From Hexactinellida sp. DTS-2022 (taxonomy: Eukaryota; Porifera; Hexactinellida), in contig JAPNXP010000002.1 in NCBI GenBank assembly GCA_028753945.1, positions 6,200,001 through 6,264,000 of the forward strand: a stretch of DNA of 64,000 bases, written 5' to 3'. Both the position numbers and the translations under genes were made by a program. Of this stretch, positions 10,713-22,877 are shown one piece after another (the stretch's first letter is position 1; each line of letters begins with the position of its first letter). The notes below the pieces were generated by a model that was given only the letters and a program-made list of their open reading frames with translations, made no database searches and had not been told where the DNA came from.

Positions 10713-11183
10713 ATCACACCAATATCCCATAACTAATTCATTGGAAGATCAATTGAGACCATTATCCTATAGGTAGCATTCCTACAAAGTTGAATGCCCA
10801 TAGATGGTGGTTAGGCCGGATCAAGAAAAGTACAATTGGTCGGATCAACTTCTACCTAAGGGAAAAGTTGCCTTTACTCCTTTCTAGGATAATAAGAAAT
10901 TTAGATCCGAAAAATATATTGATTTAACCCTTGCGGTTTAATAGTTTTGCTGTGTCACTTTCACATAATTGACCTTAATTAATTAGTATTAATAATTATA
11001 AATATTATTTATAATATAACACCAATTTCAATGTCAACTTACAAATATGAAGTTCAATTATTTTGTCATAAATAATCAATTAATTAATTTGGCTATCGAA
11101 TTTCATTTCCGCACACTCGATAACCCCTAATAAACAAATTGGAAGCATCTATATAAGTCATATACTGACTGAATTAATTATAA
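10713..11183. other. AT-rich spacer
   Basis: Very AT-rich around 10970-11110, with TAATTAATTA-type runs. No feature is supported. Confidence 0.5.
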
Positions 11184-11187
11184 TTAA

Positions 11188-12062
11188 GGTTCAGGTATAC
11201 TCTAGAGCACTTCTACCAAAACTATTTACCCGAATTAATTAAATTTTTTACAGCGGTTTTACTTCATCTTCTAACCGGCAAAAATGCAATAATATTCGAT
11301 CTAGGTAACTCAGTGAAAAATATTTTTTCTATAAAATCGTATTTTGCGGAACGGATAGGTTTTTTCCTGCTAATGATTAGGAGTAGATTGTTGTTGCATT
11401 GCATTAAGAAACTCCTAAACTATCATATGAGTGCAAGAATTCTTTTAATCACTTATGAGTCAAATTTTTCATCAATAAATGTGGAGATCACTTTTTTCAT
11501 CATCAATAAATTAAATAAAAATAAAAATAAAAGTTACAAATGAAATCGCTGCACTCATATGATAGAACTAATTGACATCTGTCCAAAACCGTTGAGATTT
11601 TGTTTCTAGGTGGTATATGAGTCATAATATGACTTCCGCAATGGCAATAATTGTGTTTGGAGATAGCGAGGTTTGAAAAAATGTGTCCCCTATCGCAGTG
11701 GCTTAGGTAGAGGACACTAAAAAGTCTGTTTTATTGAGAGTTTTCAATATTCTTCCATAATATTTGAAATTAAGATGCGATATATGCTGTTCTATCCAAA
11801 TATAAGATAAAACCTTTATGTGGCAATGTCCCGAAATTATCAAGTTTCCATGGTATACTGCAACCGGCAACCAACACCAGAACCCCAATATTTCTTTCAA
11901 AACTCGAAGTGAGTCAAACTGGAGAAATAATTGGAATTTTTCTTTGAATTTTCGTCAAAGTCCACATGGGTATCCACACAATCCGAAAATGCAATAAAAA
12001 CGAGATTTACCATAGTATGGGGTTTATCGAAATTTTGGCATTTTGTAGAGTATACCTGAACC
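11188..12062 (+). mobile_element. TTAA element family B, copy B1 (875 bp)
   Basis: Termini GGTTCAGGTATACTCTA and TAGAGTATACCTGAACC, flanked by TTAA at 11184-11187 and 12063-12066. An internal inverted repeat (TATCATATGAGTGCA / TGCACTCATATGATA) surrounds an AATAAAAATAAAAATA run. The 76-codon frame near 11313 recurs in B3 and B4 because the copies are almost identical; it has no known domain. Non-autonomous. Confidence 0.92.
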
Positions 12063-12066
12063 TTAA

Positions 12067-13170
12067 GGATTGACTTATTGAATTCGTGTCTGTTTGCAAT
12101 GAATAATCTTTCTTTCTTTGCAGAATTTGCAGTATTTTTTAGGATCTCATTTTATAAGCCAAAATAGATTGAGTTTCAAATATTGAACGATTTCGTTTAT
12201 TCGAAGTTGAGTTACAAGACTTTGTAGTTTCATAATGGATGGTCGTTTTAGTACAATTTCTCGATAACCTTTCAAGTTTTCCTTCTTAAATTTTCACCCA
12301 CAGTCTTGATTGGTAGTATTGGCTTGGCAAATTAGTGTTTGTTATTAGTAATTTACTTGCAGTATAAACTCTCAGCATCATAAATTAGTTTATATAATCT
12401 TTTCTCTAAAATCTGTAATTAAAAAGTGCATTTTTCGATATTTTTTTCATAGAAATTGAAAATAACAAATTTCTTATTATAATGAGCTTCCTAAGTAATT
12501 GTTTCTAATAGCATGCAACTATATCAATACTTTTTGTATTGGAAATTATACTCTATATAATTTGCATTTTGCAGGAAAACCTACGCTTGTATTCAGGCTT
12601 ATTATTTTTGAAAATTAAGAACAAAATTGATCAATTTATCTTACGAACATATTAATCCATGGTCCATCAAACATTTTCACTTGTATTTGCAATTTATGGT
12701 CTGTTTAAAAGAACATAACATTCAATGTTATCCCAAAGGAGAAACTAATCCCACATTTTGAATAACCCACTCTAGTTACATATTTTATACCTAGCTACAT
12801 GGATGTACTAGCTGAATTTATACATTTAATTATTTATTACTATATTAGTATTTCTTTTCTAGCTCTAAATAGAATCATGTTCTGATTCAATTTTAATTTA
12901 GAACTTTCAAGACTGACACTAAAAATAGCTAAATCCGAATCCAATAATATATCTTAAAATATATTGTTAGCAAATAATTCCTAGATTATATGAATGATCT
13001 AATAAGCACACATTCTATTTCTAAATTTATGCTTTTATTCATAAATTGCTCTTTGTGGGTGGTCTCTTGGTCTACAAAGTTTAATTTAGCTTCTGTTTAC
13101 TAATGATTTTGGACGTTTTACAAGATCCCCCTTGGGTACAATTTCACTACATTCACAATATTTTCTTTTT
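12067..13170. other. Unassigned AT-rich stretch
   Basis: No coding frame of note, no repeat recognised elsewhere in the window and no element ends. Possibly unique sequence. Confidence 0.5.
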
Positions 13171-13310
13171 ACTGGGCCGACTATACTATAGTATAGTGGC
13201 CCAGTTTTTAAATCACTGCCTTGGATTTTTTTAGTATCGATGCCAGAGCGTATTTTGGAGGCTTGGAGATGAATACTCCTACCATTCTTCCTGTTCCTCT
13301 GACTCACCAA
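13086..13310 (-). other. Small open frame of unknown status
   Basis: A 74-codon minus-strand frame whose C-terminal part (KRKYCECSEIVPKGDLVKRP) has protein-like composition. It reads through the palindrome at 13171-13205. On the same strand, 9-12 bases upstream, TTGGTGAGTCAG resembles a splice donor. No domain is recognised. It could be an exon, a transposon fragment or chance. Confidence 0.2.
13171..13205. repeat. 35-bp near-perfect palindrome
   Basis: ACTGGGCC and GGCCCAGT flank the perfect palindrome ACTATACTATAGTATAGT, with one unpaired base. It could be a deletion-shrunken MITE (two fused inverted ends) or a cruciform or regulatory site. Confidence 0.7.
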
Positions 13311-13643
13311 TTTATGGACAGCTCTTTCGACATTAATCCAAAGCTTACTTCTCCCAGTATTTTTCTAATTAAAAAAAAAGCTCAGTTCGCTACCTGCTCC
13401 GTCTTGCACTACTATTTATAAAGCAAATCCTTTCCTCTACGAGATCGAGATAAAGTCAAATCAGCCTCGACTCAACCCCTCACCTGTCGCCAACTGCATC
13501 AAACACACAGTCAGTTTGATAGTCTATTATGAGGTAACTACTTAGTCATATTTATGGGAATAAATAGCCTGCCAAGCAACATGAAGAACCCCCTGGATCA
13601 GGGTATTATACAGGACTAGAATTTAACACTCCTAGGTCACTAC
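13311..13643. other. Less AT-rich unassigned stretch
   Basis: Around 13430-13520 it is less AT-rich than its neighbours (CCTCGACTCAACCCC...). A 66-codon plus-strand frame (13221-13421) has no recognised motif. No promoter or exon can be established. Confidence 0.35.
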
Positions 13644-13651
13644 CATAGGCG

Positions 13652-13806
13652 CAGTGGCGGCGCCAGGGGGGGCAGGGAGGCCATGGCCCCCCCTATTTTG
13701 AGGCTGGCCCCCCCTAGAATAACATTGTTCTACAGAGTGGCCCCCCCTGAAATCCTCCCTGGCCCCCCCAGAGCTCCCCTACCTGAAAATCCTGGCGCCG
13801 CCTCTG
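13652..13806. mobile_element. hAT MITE (155 bp), duplication CATAGGCG
   Basis: Starts CAGTGGCGGCGCCAGG and ends CCTGGCGCCGCCTCTG. Flanked by a perfect 8-bp duplication CATAGGCG (13644-13651 and 13807-13814). The inside is mostly C- and G-runs. It is the shortest of the GGCGCC-core hAT MITEs here. Confidence 0.92.
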
Positions 13807-13872
13807 CATAGGCGTCAAGTTTTGGAAAATATAATCAAAGATGGGGGGGCCAACTTGGGGGTCGGGGGGGGC

Positions 13873-16800
13873 TTACTACTCTGACGAGTGAACGAAAATT
13901 ACACTTTCGGGGGAGCGAGAATTACTATGTCAGTCGAGCGAGAATTACGCTGACGAATGAGCGAAAATTACTATTTCTGGCGAGCGAGAATTACTATGTC
14001 AGTCGAGCGAGAATTTACTCTGACGAGTGAGCGAAAAATAGTTTATCGTCGAGCGAGATTCACTATGCTGGGAGCCAATAATTTCTCTGACAGTTGATGC
14101 GAGAATTACACTGATGTGGGAGCATCAATTACTCTGACGAGCGAGCGAGAATTACTCTGACAAATGAGCTAAAATTACTCTTTCGGGCGAGCTTGAATTA
14201 CTATGTCAATCGAGCGAGAATTACTATGAAGAGTGAGCGTAAATTAGTCTTTCGGGGGAGCGAGATATACTATGCTGTGGCCCAATAATTACTCTGGCGT
14301 TGAGCGAGAATTACACTGATGTGGGAGCGTCAATTACTCTGGCGAGCGACTGAACTACTCTTTCGTTTGAGCGAGAATTACTCTGACGAGTGAGCGAAAA
14401 TTACTCTTGCGTGCGATCTCTAAATACTATGCCAGTCGAGCGAGAATTACTCTAACGAGTGAGCGAAAATTACTGTTTCGGGTGAGCGAGAATTACTATG
14501 TCAGTCGAGCGAGAATTTACTCTGACGAGTGAGCGAAAATTTGTTTATCGGGCGATCGAGATTTACTATGCTGGGGGCCAATAATTACTCTGACAGTTGA
14601 TCGAGAATTACACTGATGGGGGACCGTCAATTACTCTGGCTAGCGAACGAGAATTGCTATGTCAGTGGAGCGAGAATTACTCTGACGAGTGAGCGAAAAT
14701 TATTCTTTCGGGCGAGCTTGAATTACTATGTCAATCGAGCGAGAATTACTATGAAGAGTGAGCGTAAATTAGTCTTTCGGGCGAGCGAGATATACAATGC
14801 TGTGGCCCAATAATTACTCTGGCGTTGAGCGAGAATTACACTGATGTGGGAGCGTCAATTACTCTGGCGAGCGACTGAACTACTCTTTCGTTTGAGCAAG
14901 AATTACTCTGACGAGTGAACGAATATTACTGTTTCTGGAGAGCGAGAATTACTCTGACGAGTGAGCGAAAAACACTTTTTCGGGCGAGCTTGAATTACTA
15001 TGTCAATCGAGCGAGAATTACTCTGAAGAGTGAGCGAAAATTACTCTTTCAGGCGCGCTTGAATTACTATTTCAATCGAGCGAGAATTGCTATGAAGAGT
15101 GAACGAAAATTACACTTTGGGGGAGCGAGAATTTCTATGACTAGTGAGCGAAAGTTATTCTTACGGGCAAGCGAGAATTACTATGTCAATCGAGCGAAAA
15201 TTACTCTTTCTGGAGAGCGAGAATTTCTATGACCAGTGAGCGAAAATTATTCTTACGGGCGAGCGAGAATTACTATGTCAATCGAGCGAGAATTACTATG
15301 AAGAGTCAGCGTAGATTACTCTTTCGGGCGAGCGAGATATACTATGCTGGGGGCCAATAATTACTATGACTAGTCAGCGAAAATTATTCTTGCGGGCGAG
15401 CGAGAATTACTATGTCAATCGAGCGAGAATTACTCTGAAGAGTGAGCGAAAATTACTCTTTCGGGCGAGCGAGAATTTCTATGACCAGTGAGCGAAAATT
15501 ATTCTTACGGGCGAGCGAGAATTACTATGTCAATCGAGCGAGAATTACTCTAACGATTGAGCGAAAATCACTCTTTCGGGCGTGCTTGAATTACTATGTC
15601 AATCGAGCCAGAATTACTATGAAGAGTCAGCGTAAATTACTCTTTCGGGCGAGCGAGATATACTATGCTGGGGGCCAATAATTACTCTGGCGTTGAGCGA
15701 GAATTACTCTGATGTGGGACCGTCAATTACCTGGCAAGCGATTGAAAATTCTCTTTCGGTCGAGCGAGAATTACTCGGACGAGTGAGCGAAAATTACTCT
15801 TTCGAGCTAATGAGAAATATTATGTCAGTCGAGCGAGAATTTACTCTGACGAGTGAGCCAAAATTAGTTTATGTCGAGCGAGATTTACTATGCTGGGAGT
15901 CAATAATTACTCTGACAGTTGATCGAGAATCACACTGTTTGGGGAGCGTCTATTACTCTGGCTAGCGAACAAGAATTGCTATGTCGTGGAGCGAGAATTA
16001 CTCTGACGAGTGAGCGAAAATTACTCTTTCGGGCGAGCGATAATTATTATACAAGACGAGCGAGAATTTACTCTGACGAGTGAGCGAAAATTAGTGCCAA
16101 GGAGAGCGAGATTCACTATGCTGGAGCCAATAATTACTCTGACAGTTGATGCGAGAATTATACTGATGGGGGAGCATCAACTACTCTGACGAGCGAGCGA
16201 GAATTACTCTACAAAGTGAGCTAAAATTACTCTTTCGGGCGAGCTGGAATTACTATGACAATCGAGCGAGAATTACTATGAAGAGTGAGCGTAAATTAGT
16301 CTTTCGGGCGAGCGAGATATACTATGCTGTGGCCCAATAATTACTCTGGCGTTGAGCGAGAATTACACTGATGTGGGAGCGTCAATTACTCAGGCGAGCG
16401 ACTGAACTACTCTTTCGTTTGAGCAAGAATTACTCTGACGAGTGAACGAAAATTACTGTTTCTGGAGAGCGAGAATTACTCTGACGAGTGAGCGAAAAAC
16501 ACTCTTTCGGGCGAGCTTGAATTACTATGTCAATCAAGCGAGAATTACTATGAAGAGTGAACGAAAATTACACTTTCGGGGGAGCCAGAATTTCTATGAC
16601 TAGTGAGCTATAATTATTCTTACGGGCGAGCGAGAATTACTATGTCAATCGAGCGAGAATTACTCTGAAGAGTGAGCGAAAATTACTCATTCAGGCGAGC
16701 TTGAATTACTATGTCAATCGAGCGAGAATTGCTATGAAGAGTGAACGAAAATTACACTTTCGGGGGAGCGAGAATTTCTATGACTAGTTAGCGAAAATTA

Positions 16801-19262
16801 TTCTTACGGGCAAGCGAGAATTACTATGTCAATCGAGCGAGAATTACTATGAAGAGTGAGCGAAAATTACTCTTTCGGGAGAGCGAGAATTTCTATGACC
16901 AGTGAGCGAAAATTATTCTTACGGGCGAGCGAGAATTACTATGTCAATCGAGCGAGAATTACTATGAAGAGTCAGCGTAAATTACTCTTTCGGGCGAGCG
17001 AGATATACTATGCTGGGGGCCAATAATTACTATGACTAGTGAGCGAAAATTATTCTTACGGGCGAGCGAGAATTACTATGTCAATCGAGCGAGAATTACT
17101 CTGAAGAGTGAGCGAAAATTACTCTTTCGGGCGAGCGAGAATTTCTATGACCAGTGAGCGAAAATTATTCTTACGGGCGAGCGAGAATTACTATGTCAAT
17201 CGAGCGAGAATTACTCTAACGATTGAGCGAAAATCACACTTTCGGGCGAGCTTGAATTACTATGTCAATCGAGCCAGAATTACTATGAAGAGTCAGCGTA
17301 AATTACTCTTTCGGGCGAGCGAGATATACTATGCTGGGGACCAATTCTAACGATTGAGCGAAAATCACTCTTTCGGGCGAGCTTGAATTACTATGTCAAT
17401 CGAGCCAGAATTACTATGAAGAGTCAGCGTAAATTACTCTTTCGGGCGAGCGAGATATACTATGCTGGGGACCAATAATTACTCTGGCGTTGAGCGAGAA
17501 TTACTCTGATGTGGGACCGTCAATTACCTGTCGAGCGATTGAAAATACTCTTTCGGTCGAGCGAGAATTACTCGGACGAGTGAGCGAAAATTACTCTTTC
17601 GAGCTAATGAGAAATATTATGTCAGTCGAGCGAGAATTTACTCTGACGAGTGAGCGAAAATTAGTTTATGTCGAGCGAGATTTACTATGCTGGGGGCCAA
17701 TAATTACTCTGACAGTTGATCGAGAATTATACTGTTTGGGGTGCGTCTATTACTCTGGCTAGCGAACAAGAATTGCTATGTCGTGGAGCGAGAATTACTC
17801 TGACGAATGAGCGAAAATTACTCTTTCGGGCGAGCGAGAATTAGTATACAAGACGAGCGAGAATTTACTCTGACGAGTGAGCGAATATTAGTGCCTAGGA
17901 GAGCGAGATTCACTATGCTGGAGCCAATAATTACTCTGACAGTTGATGCGAGAATTATACTGATGGGGGAGCATCAACTACTCTGACGAGCGAGCGAGAA
18001 TTACTCTGACAAGTGAGCTAAAATTACTCTTTCGGGCGAGCTGGAATTACTATGTCAATCGAGCGAGAATTACTATGAAGAGTGAGCGTTAATTAGTCTT
18101 TGGGCGAGCGAGATATACTATGCTGTGGGCCAATAATTACTCTGGCGTTGAGCGAGAATTACACTGATGTGGGACCGTCAATTACCTGGCGAGCGATTGA
18201 AAATACTCTTTCGGGCGAGCGAGAATTACTATGTCAATCGAGCGAGAATTACTCTGAAGAGTGAGCGAAAATTACTCTTTCGGGCGAGCGAGAATTTTTA
18301 TGACCAGTGAGCGAAAATTATTCTTACGGGCGAGCGAGAATTACTATGTCAATCGAGCGAGAATTACTCTAACGATTGAGCGAAAATCACTCTTTCGGGC
18401 GAGCTTGAATTACTATGTCAATCGAGCCAGAATTACTATGAAGAGTCAGCGTAAATTACTCTTTCGGGCGAGCGAGATATACTATGCTGGGGGCCAATAA
18501 TTACTCTGGCGTTGAGCGAGAATTACTCTGATGTGGGACCGTCAATTACCTGGCGAGCGATTGAAAATACTCTTTCGGTCGAGCGAGAATTACTCGGACG
18601 AGTGAGCGAAAATTACTCTTTCGAGCTAATGAGAAATATTATGTCAGTCGAGCGAGAATTTACTCTGACGAGTGAGCGAAAATTAGTTTATGTCGAGCGA
18701 GATTTACTATGCTGGGGGCCAATAATTACTCTGACAGTTGATCGAGAATTACACTGTTTGGGGAGCGTCTATTACTCTGGCTAGCGAACAAGAATTGCTA
18801 TGTCGTGGAGCGAGAATTACTCTGACGAGTGAGCGAAAATTACTCTTTCGGGCGAGCGAGTATTAGTATACAAGACGAGCGTGAATTTACTCTGACGAGT
18901 GAGCGAAAATTAGTGCCTAGGAGAGCGAGATTCACTATGCTGGAGCCAATAATTACTCTGACAGTTGATGCGACAATTATACTGATGGGGGAGCATCAAT
19001 TACTCTGACGAGCGAGCGAGAATTACTCTGACAAGTGAGCTAAAATTACTCTTTCGGGCGAGCTTGAATTACTATGTCAATCGAGCGAGAATTACTATGA
19101 AGAGTGAGCGTAAATTAGTCTTTCCGGCGAGCGAGATATACTATGCTGTGGCCCAATAATTACTCTGGCGTTGAGCGAGAATTACACTGATGTGGGAGCG
19201 TCAATTACTCTGGCGAGCGACTGAACAACTCTTTCGTTTGAGCGAGAATTACTCTGACGAGT
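13873..19262 (+). repeat. 23-bp minisatellite array with higher-order repeats
   Basis: About 230 diverged units of roughly 23 bp, of the types GAGCGAGAATTACTCTGACG(AGT) and GAGCGAAAATTACTCTTTCG(GGC). Units are CpG-bearing although the surroundings are AT-rich. Variant units are arranged in longer blocks: the same ordered block occurs around 15442-16180, 17108-17970 and 18261-19000 (spacing about 1.8 and 1.0 kb). In the middle block a segment of about 130 bp (17216-17344) is locally duplicated (17345-17475). Open frames of 79-105 codons (RARITLTSERKLLFRAS-type) follow from 3 x 23 = 69 bp keeping frame; they are not genes. Confidence 0.95.
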
Positions 19263-19425
19263 TTTACGCAATGAGCTTTCAGGGCATTCGCGATAAATTT
19301 AATTATATAGCATTGTAGTTATCTCATAATTGTTAGAATATGCTTGAAACTTGAGGTGCATCGATTTAATTAAGACAATAGGAATACTTATTACATATGA
19401 ATAAAAAAATTACATTAACATTATG

Positions 19426-19490
19426 GGGGGTCGCGAGCATTTCCAAATCTGTAAAAGGGGTCGCATGGTACAAAAGGTTGAAAACCCCTG
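19426..19490. mobile_element. hAT terminus relic before the 116-bp satellite
   Basis: Minus-strand reading starts CAGGGGTTTTCAACCTTTTG and continues to GCGACCCC, a well-known hAT-type end. The left end and 8-bp duplication are not found in 19263-19425. That interval is AT-rich and otherwise unassigned. Confidence 0.6.
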
Positions 19491-19812
19491 CACTAAGTGA
19501 ACACTCTGCTCCTCCGCCTTGACGGTAGTGCCGGTTGATGTGTGCCTAAATATTTAATAAATTAAACAAATTTTAGTTAAACCAAAGTGTGCAAAGACAA
19601 GCAATACACTAAGTGAACACTCTGCTCCTCCGCCTGGAGGGTAGTTCCTGTTGATGTGTGGCTAAATATTTAATAAATAAAACAAATCTAAGTTAAACCA
19701 AAGTGTGCAAAGACAAGCAATACACTAAGTGAACACTCTGCTCCTCCGCCTTGACGGTAGTGCCGGTTGATGTGTGGCTAAATATTTAATAAATTAAACA
19801 AATTTTAGTTAA

Positions 19813-20530
19813 GGTTAAATTACGGCAGATTTACCCAAAAAAACACATGAATTTAGTTTTGAAGGTGGGAGTTTGAATTTCACATATATGATGGAAGATA
19901 TTATAGCTATATCGAAACTGAAAACGAAATCTAATTATCATCTATAAATTCGAAATTATTGGGCTTGCAGTATTATGCTAATACAAAAGTCCCATAGGGG
20001 GATTTTTTCAGACTCCACCTGATAAGTGTGTGGTTTGCAAGTTCATTATTTGCTAAAGACCTGTACTGTTGATCTATCAGATAGATCATCGTTATGGGCG
20101 GTTGGTGAGTGGTTTAGAATTTTGATAAGATCTAAATAAAAAATATTGCGACCTTTTGAAACGAAAAAATGAATAAAAAGGTCATCTTTTCAGGCGAATT
20201 TTATAAAATGCTTGATAAAAAAAATTCCAAGTCATAATTCAAAAATGTAAACCGTCTACCTACTCCGTACGCTTATAATCTTTAAATATTGATTCTGATG
20301 ACAAACATTGATAATCTCATTGCCAAATTACCGCATAATATAGACCACCACTTTTGGAAATCGCCCTATGGGAGATTTGTATTAGCCAAATTTTGAAACC
20401 GACAAAAAATAAAAAGTATAATAGATAGAGACATTTTCTTTTTGGTTTATTGATTTGTATCGTATAGGTATATATTTCTCACAATTACAGATTAATACAA
20501 GAACTTTCATTCACGTGGGGTAATTTAACC
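19813..20530 (+). mobile_element. TTAA element family A, copy A2 (718 bp)
   Basis: Termini GGTTAAATTACGGCAGA and CACGTGGGGTAATTTAACC, TTAA at 19809-19812 and 20531-20534. Removing it restores TTTAGTTAAACCAAAG, the canonical satellite junction. Opposite orientation to A1, A3 and A6, and a slightly different subfamily (like A4). Confidence 0.93.
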
Positions 20531-21208
20531 TTAAACCAAAGTGTGCAAAGACAAGCAATACACTAAGTGAACACTCTGCTCCTCCGCCTTGACGGTAGTG
20601 CCGGTTGATGTGTGGCTCAATATTTAATAAATAAAACAAATTTTTGTTAAACCAAAGTAAACTAAGACAAGCAATACACTAAGTGAACACTCTGCTCCTC
20701 CGCCTGGACGGTACTGCCTGTTAATGTGTGGCTCAATATTTAATAAATAGAACAAATTTAAGGCAAGCAATACACTAAGTGAACACTGCTCCTCCGCCTG
20801 GACGGTAGTTCCTGTTGATGTGTGCCTCAATATTTAATAAATTAAACAAATTTTAGTTAAACCAAAGTGTTCTAAGACAAGCAATACTCTAAGTGAACAC
20901 TCTGCTGCTCTGCCTGGACGGTAGTGCCTGTTGATGTGTGGCTAAATATTTAATAAATAGAACAAATTTAAGCTAAACCAAAGTGTGCTAAGACAAACAA
21001 TACACTAAGTGAACACTCTGCTCCTCTTCCTGGACAGTACTGCGTGTTGATGTGTGGCTCAATAATAAATATATAAAACATATTTTAGTTAAACCAAAGT
21101 GTTCTAAGACACGCAATACACTAAGTGAACACTCTGCTCCTCCGCCTTGACGGTAGTGCCGGTTGATGTGTGGCTAAATATTTAATAAATTAAACAAATT
21201 TTAGTTAA

Positions 21209-21805
21209 TATGCTATAAAACAATATTCTAAATGATTGCAACCGGTCAGTACCATTTTTCTGTGAATATTTGGATTGTCTGAAGCCTGACTAAATGCCCG
21301 ACTCTATTGAGAAAGATACAATAGATTAAGACTCAAAAAATTTTATACACAATAAATGATACTTATCTTAAAGATCGCAGGTTTTTTAATTCATAAATCT
21401 GCATTATTTACAGAGATAATAAGGAAACATTGTCAGATTGAGCAAAATATACACTTTTTCTGTCGCCGGAGGCTTGATAAATAAATATTGGGACCGAAAA
21501 GCAAAAAATAAATTATTGAGAACGTAGAATAATTACAGTAGACATAGTTGAAGCAATGTTGTGAATTTGAACATTCTAGAACAAGTATAATATATTTTCC
21601 AATAAATATGAATAGTGTAATATAGGATAGACGCTAATATTCTATATTTAAAATATTCAATCTTCAGACAAAGAATTTACTTTCATAATGAAATTACATT
21701 ATTTATAATTCTAATTTCAATGTCAGACCACAGGAGTAGGAAAGCTAAATATTTACTCAATAGAAGTTGCCCATAGTAATGAAAATATTGATTCCCAGGA
21801 CACCG
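21209..21805. mobile_element. TTAA-bounded insert family F, copy F1 (597 bp)
   Basis: Flanked by TTAA at 21205-21208 and 21806-21809. Removing it restores the canonical satellite sequence. The ends (TATGCTATAAAAC... and ...CCCAGGACACCG) are not an obvious inverted repeat and lack the GG start. Diverged similarity to 49077-49556 (shared AACATTCTAGAACAAGTATAA, GGAGGCTT, TAGACGCT). Confidence 0.7.
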
Positions 21806-22157
21806 TTAAACCAAAGTGTGCAAAGACAAGCAATACACTAAGTGAACACTCTGCTCCTCCGCCTGGACGGTAGTTCCTGTTGATGTGTGGCTAAATATTT
21901 AATAAATAAAACAAATCTAAGTTAAACCAAAGTGTGCAAAGACAAGCAATACACTAAGTGAACACTCTGCTCCTCCGCCTGGAGGGTAGTTCCTGTTGAT
22001 GTGTGGCTAAATATTTAATAAATAAAACAAATCTAAGTTAAACCAAAGTGTGCAAAGACAAGCAATACACTAAGTGAACACTCTGCTCCTCCGCCTTGAC
22101 GGTAGTGCCGGTTGGTGTGTGGCTAAATATTTAATAAATTAAACAAATTTTAGTTAA

Positions 22158-22877
22158 GGTTAAATTACCCCACGGGAATGAAATCTCTTGTATTAATCTG
22201 TAATTGTTAGAAATAGATCAAGGTACGATACAAAGCAATAAACAAAAAAGAAAATGTCTCAATATATTATACTTTTTATTTTTTGTCGGTTTCAATATTT
22301 GGCTCATACAAATCTCCCATAGGGCGATTTCAAAAAGTGGTGGTCGATATTATAGTGTAATTTGGCAATGCGGCCATCAATGTTTGCTATCAGAATCAAT
22401 ATTGAAAGATTATAAGCGTACGGAGTTGGTAGTCGGTTTACATTTTTGAATTATGACTCTGAAATTATTTTTCAAACATTTTATCAAATATCTCATAAAA
22501 AACATGACCTTTTTAATGATTTCTTTAGTTCAAAAGGTCGCAACTTTTTTTATTTAGGTCAAATCAAAATTCTAAACCAGTCACCTACAGCATATAACGA
22601 TGATCTATGTGATATATCGCACATAATATGTCTTTAGCTAATAATGATCTTGAGATCGACACACTTATCAGGTGGAGTCTGAAGAAATCCCCCTATGGGA
22701 CTTTTGTATTACCATAAAACTGCACGCCCCATAAAATCGAATTTATTCAAAATAATTCGATTTCGTTTTCAGTTTCGATATAGCTATAATGTCTTCTATT
22801 ATATATGTGAAAATTAAACATCTTACTTCAAAACGAAATTTATGTGTTTTTTTACATGAATCTGCCGTAATTTAACC
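22158..22877 (-). mobile_element. TTAA element family A, copy A3 (720 bp)
   Basis: Nearly identical to A1 and A6. TTAA at 22154-22157 and 22878-22881, with the satellite junction restored on removal. Shares the two open frames of A1, which are not considered genes. Confidence 0.93.

Noticed and set aside
11313-11543. 76-codon frame recurring in family B copies
   Set aside because: Same reason: young DNA copies, low-complexity Lys/Asn-rich end, no domain.
14915-18784. Repetitive open frames of 79-105 codons in the minisatellite (RARITLTSERK... type)
   Set aside because: They arise because three 23-bp units keep reading frame. No start context, no conservation beyond the DNA repeat, and stops wherever the unit varies.
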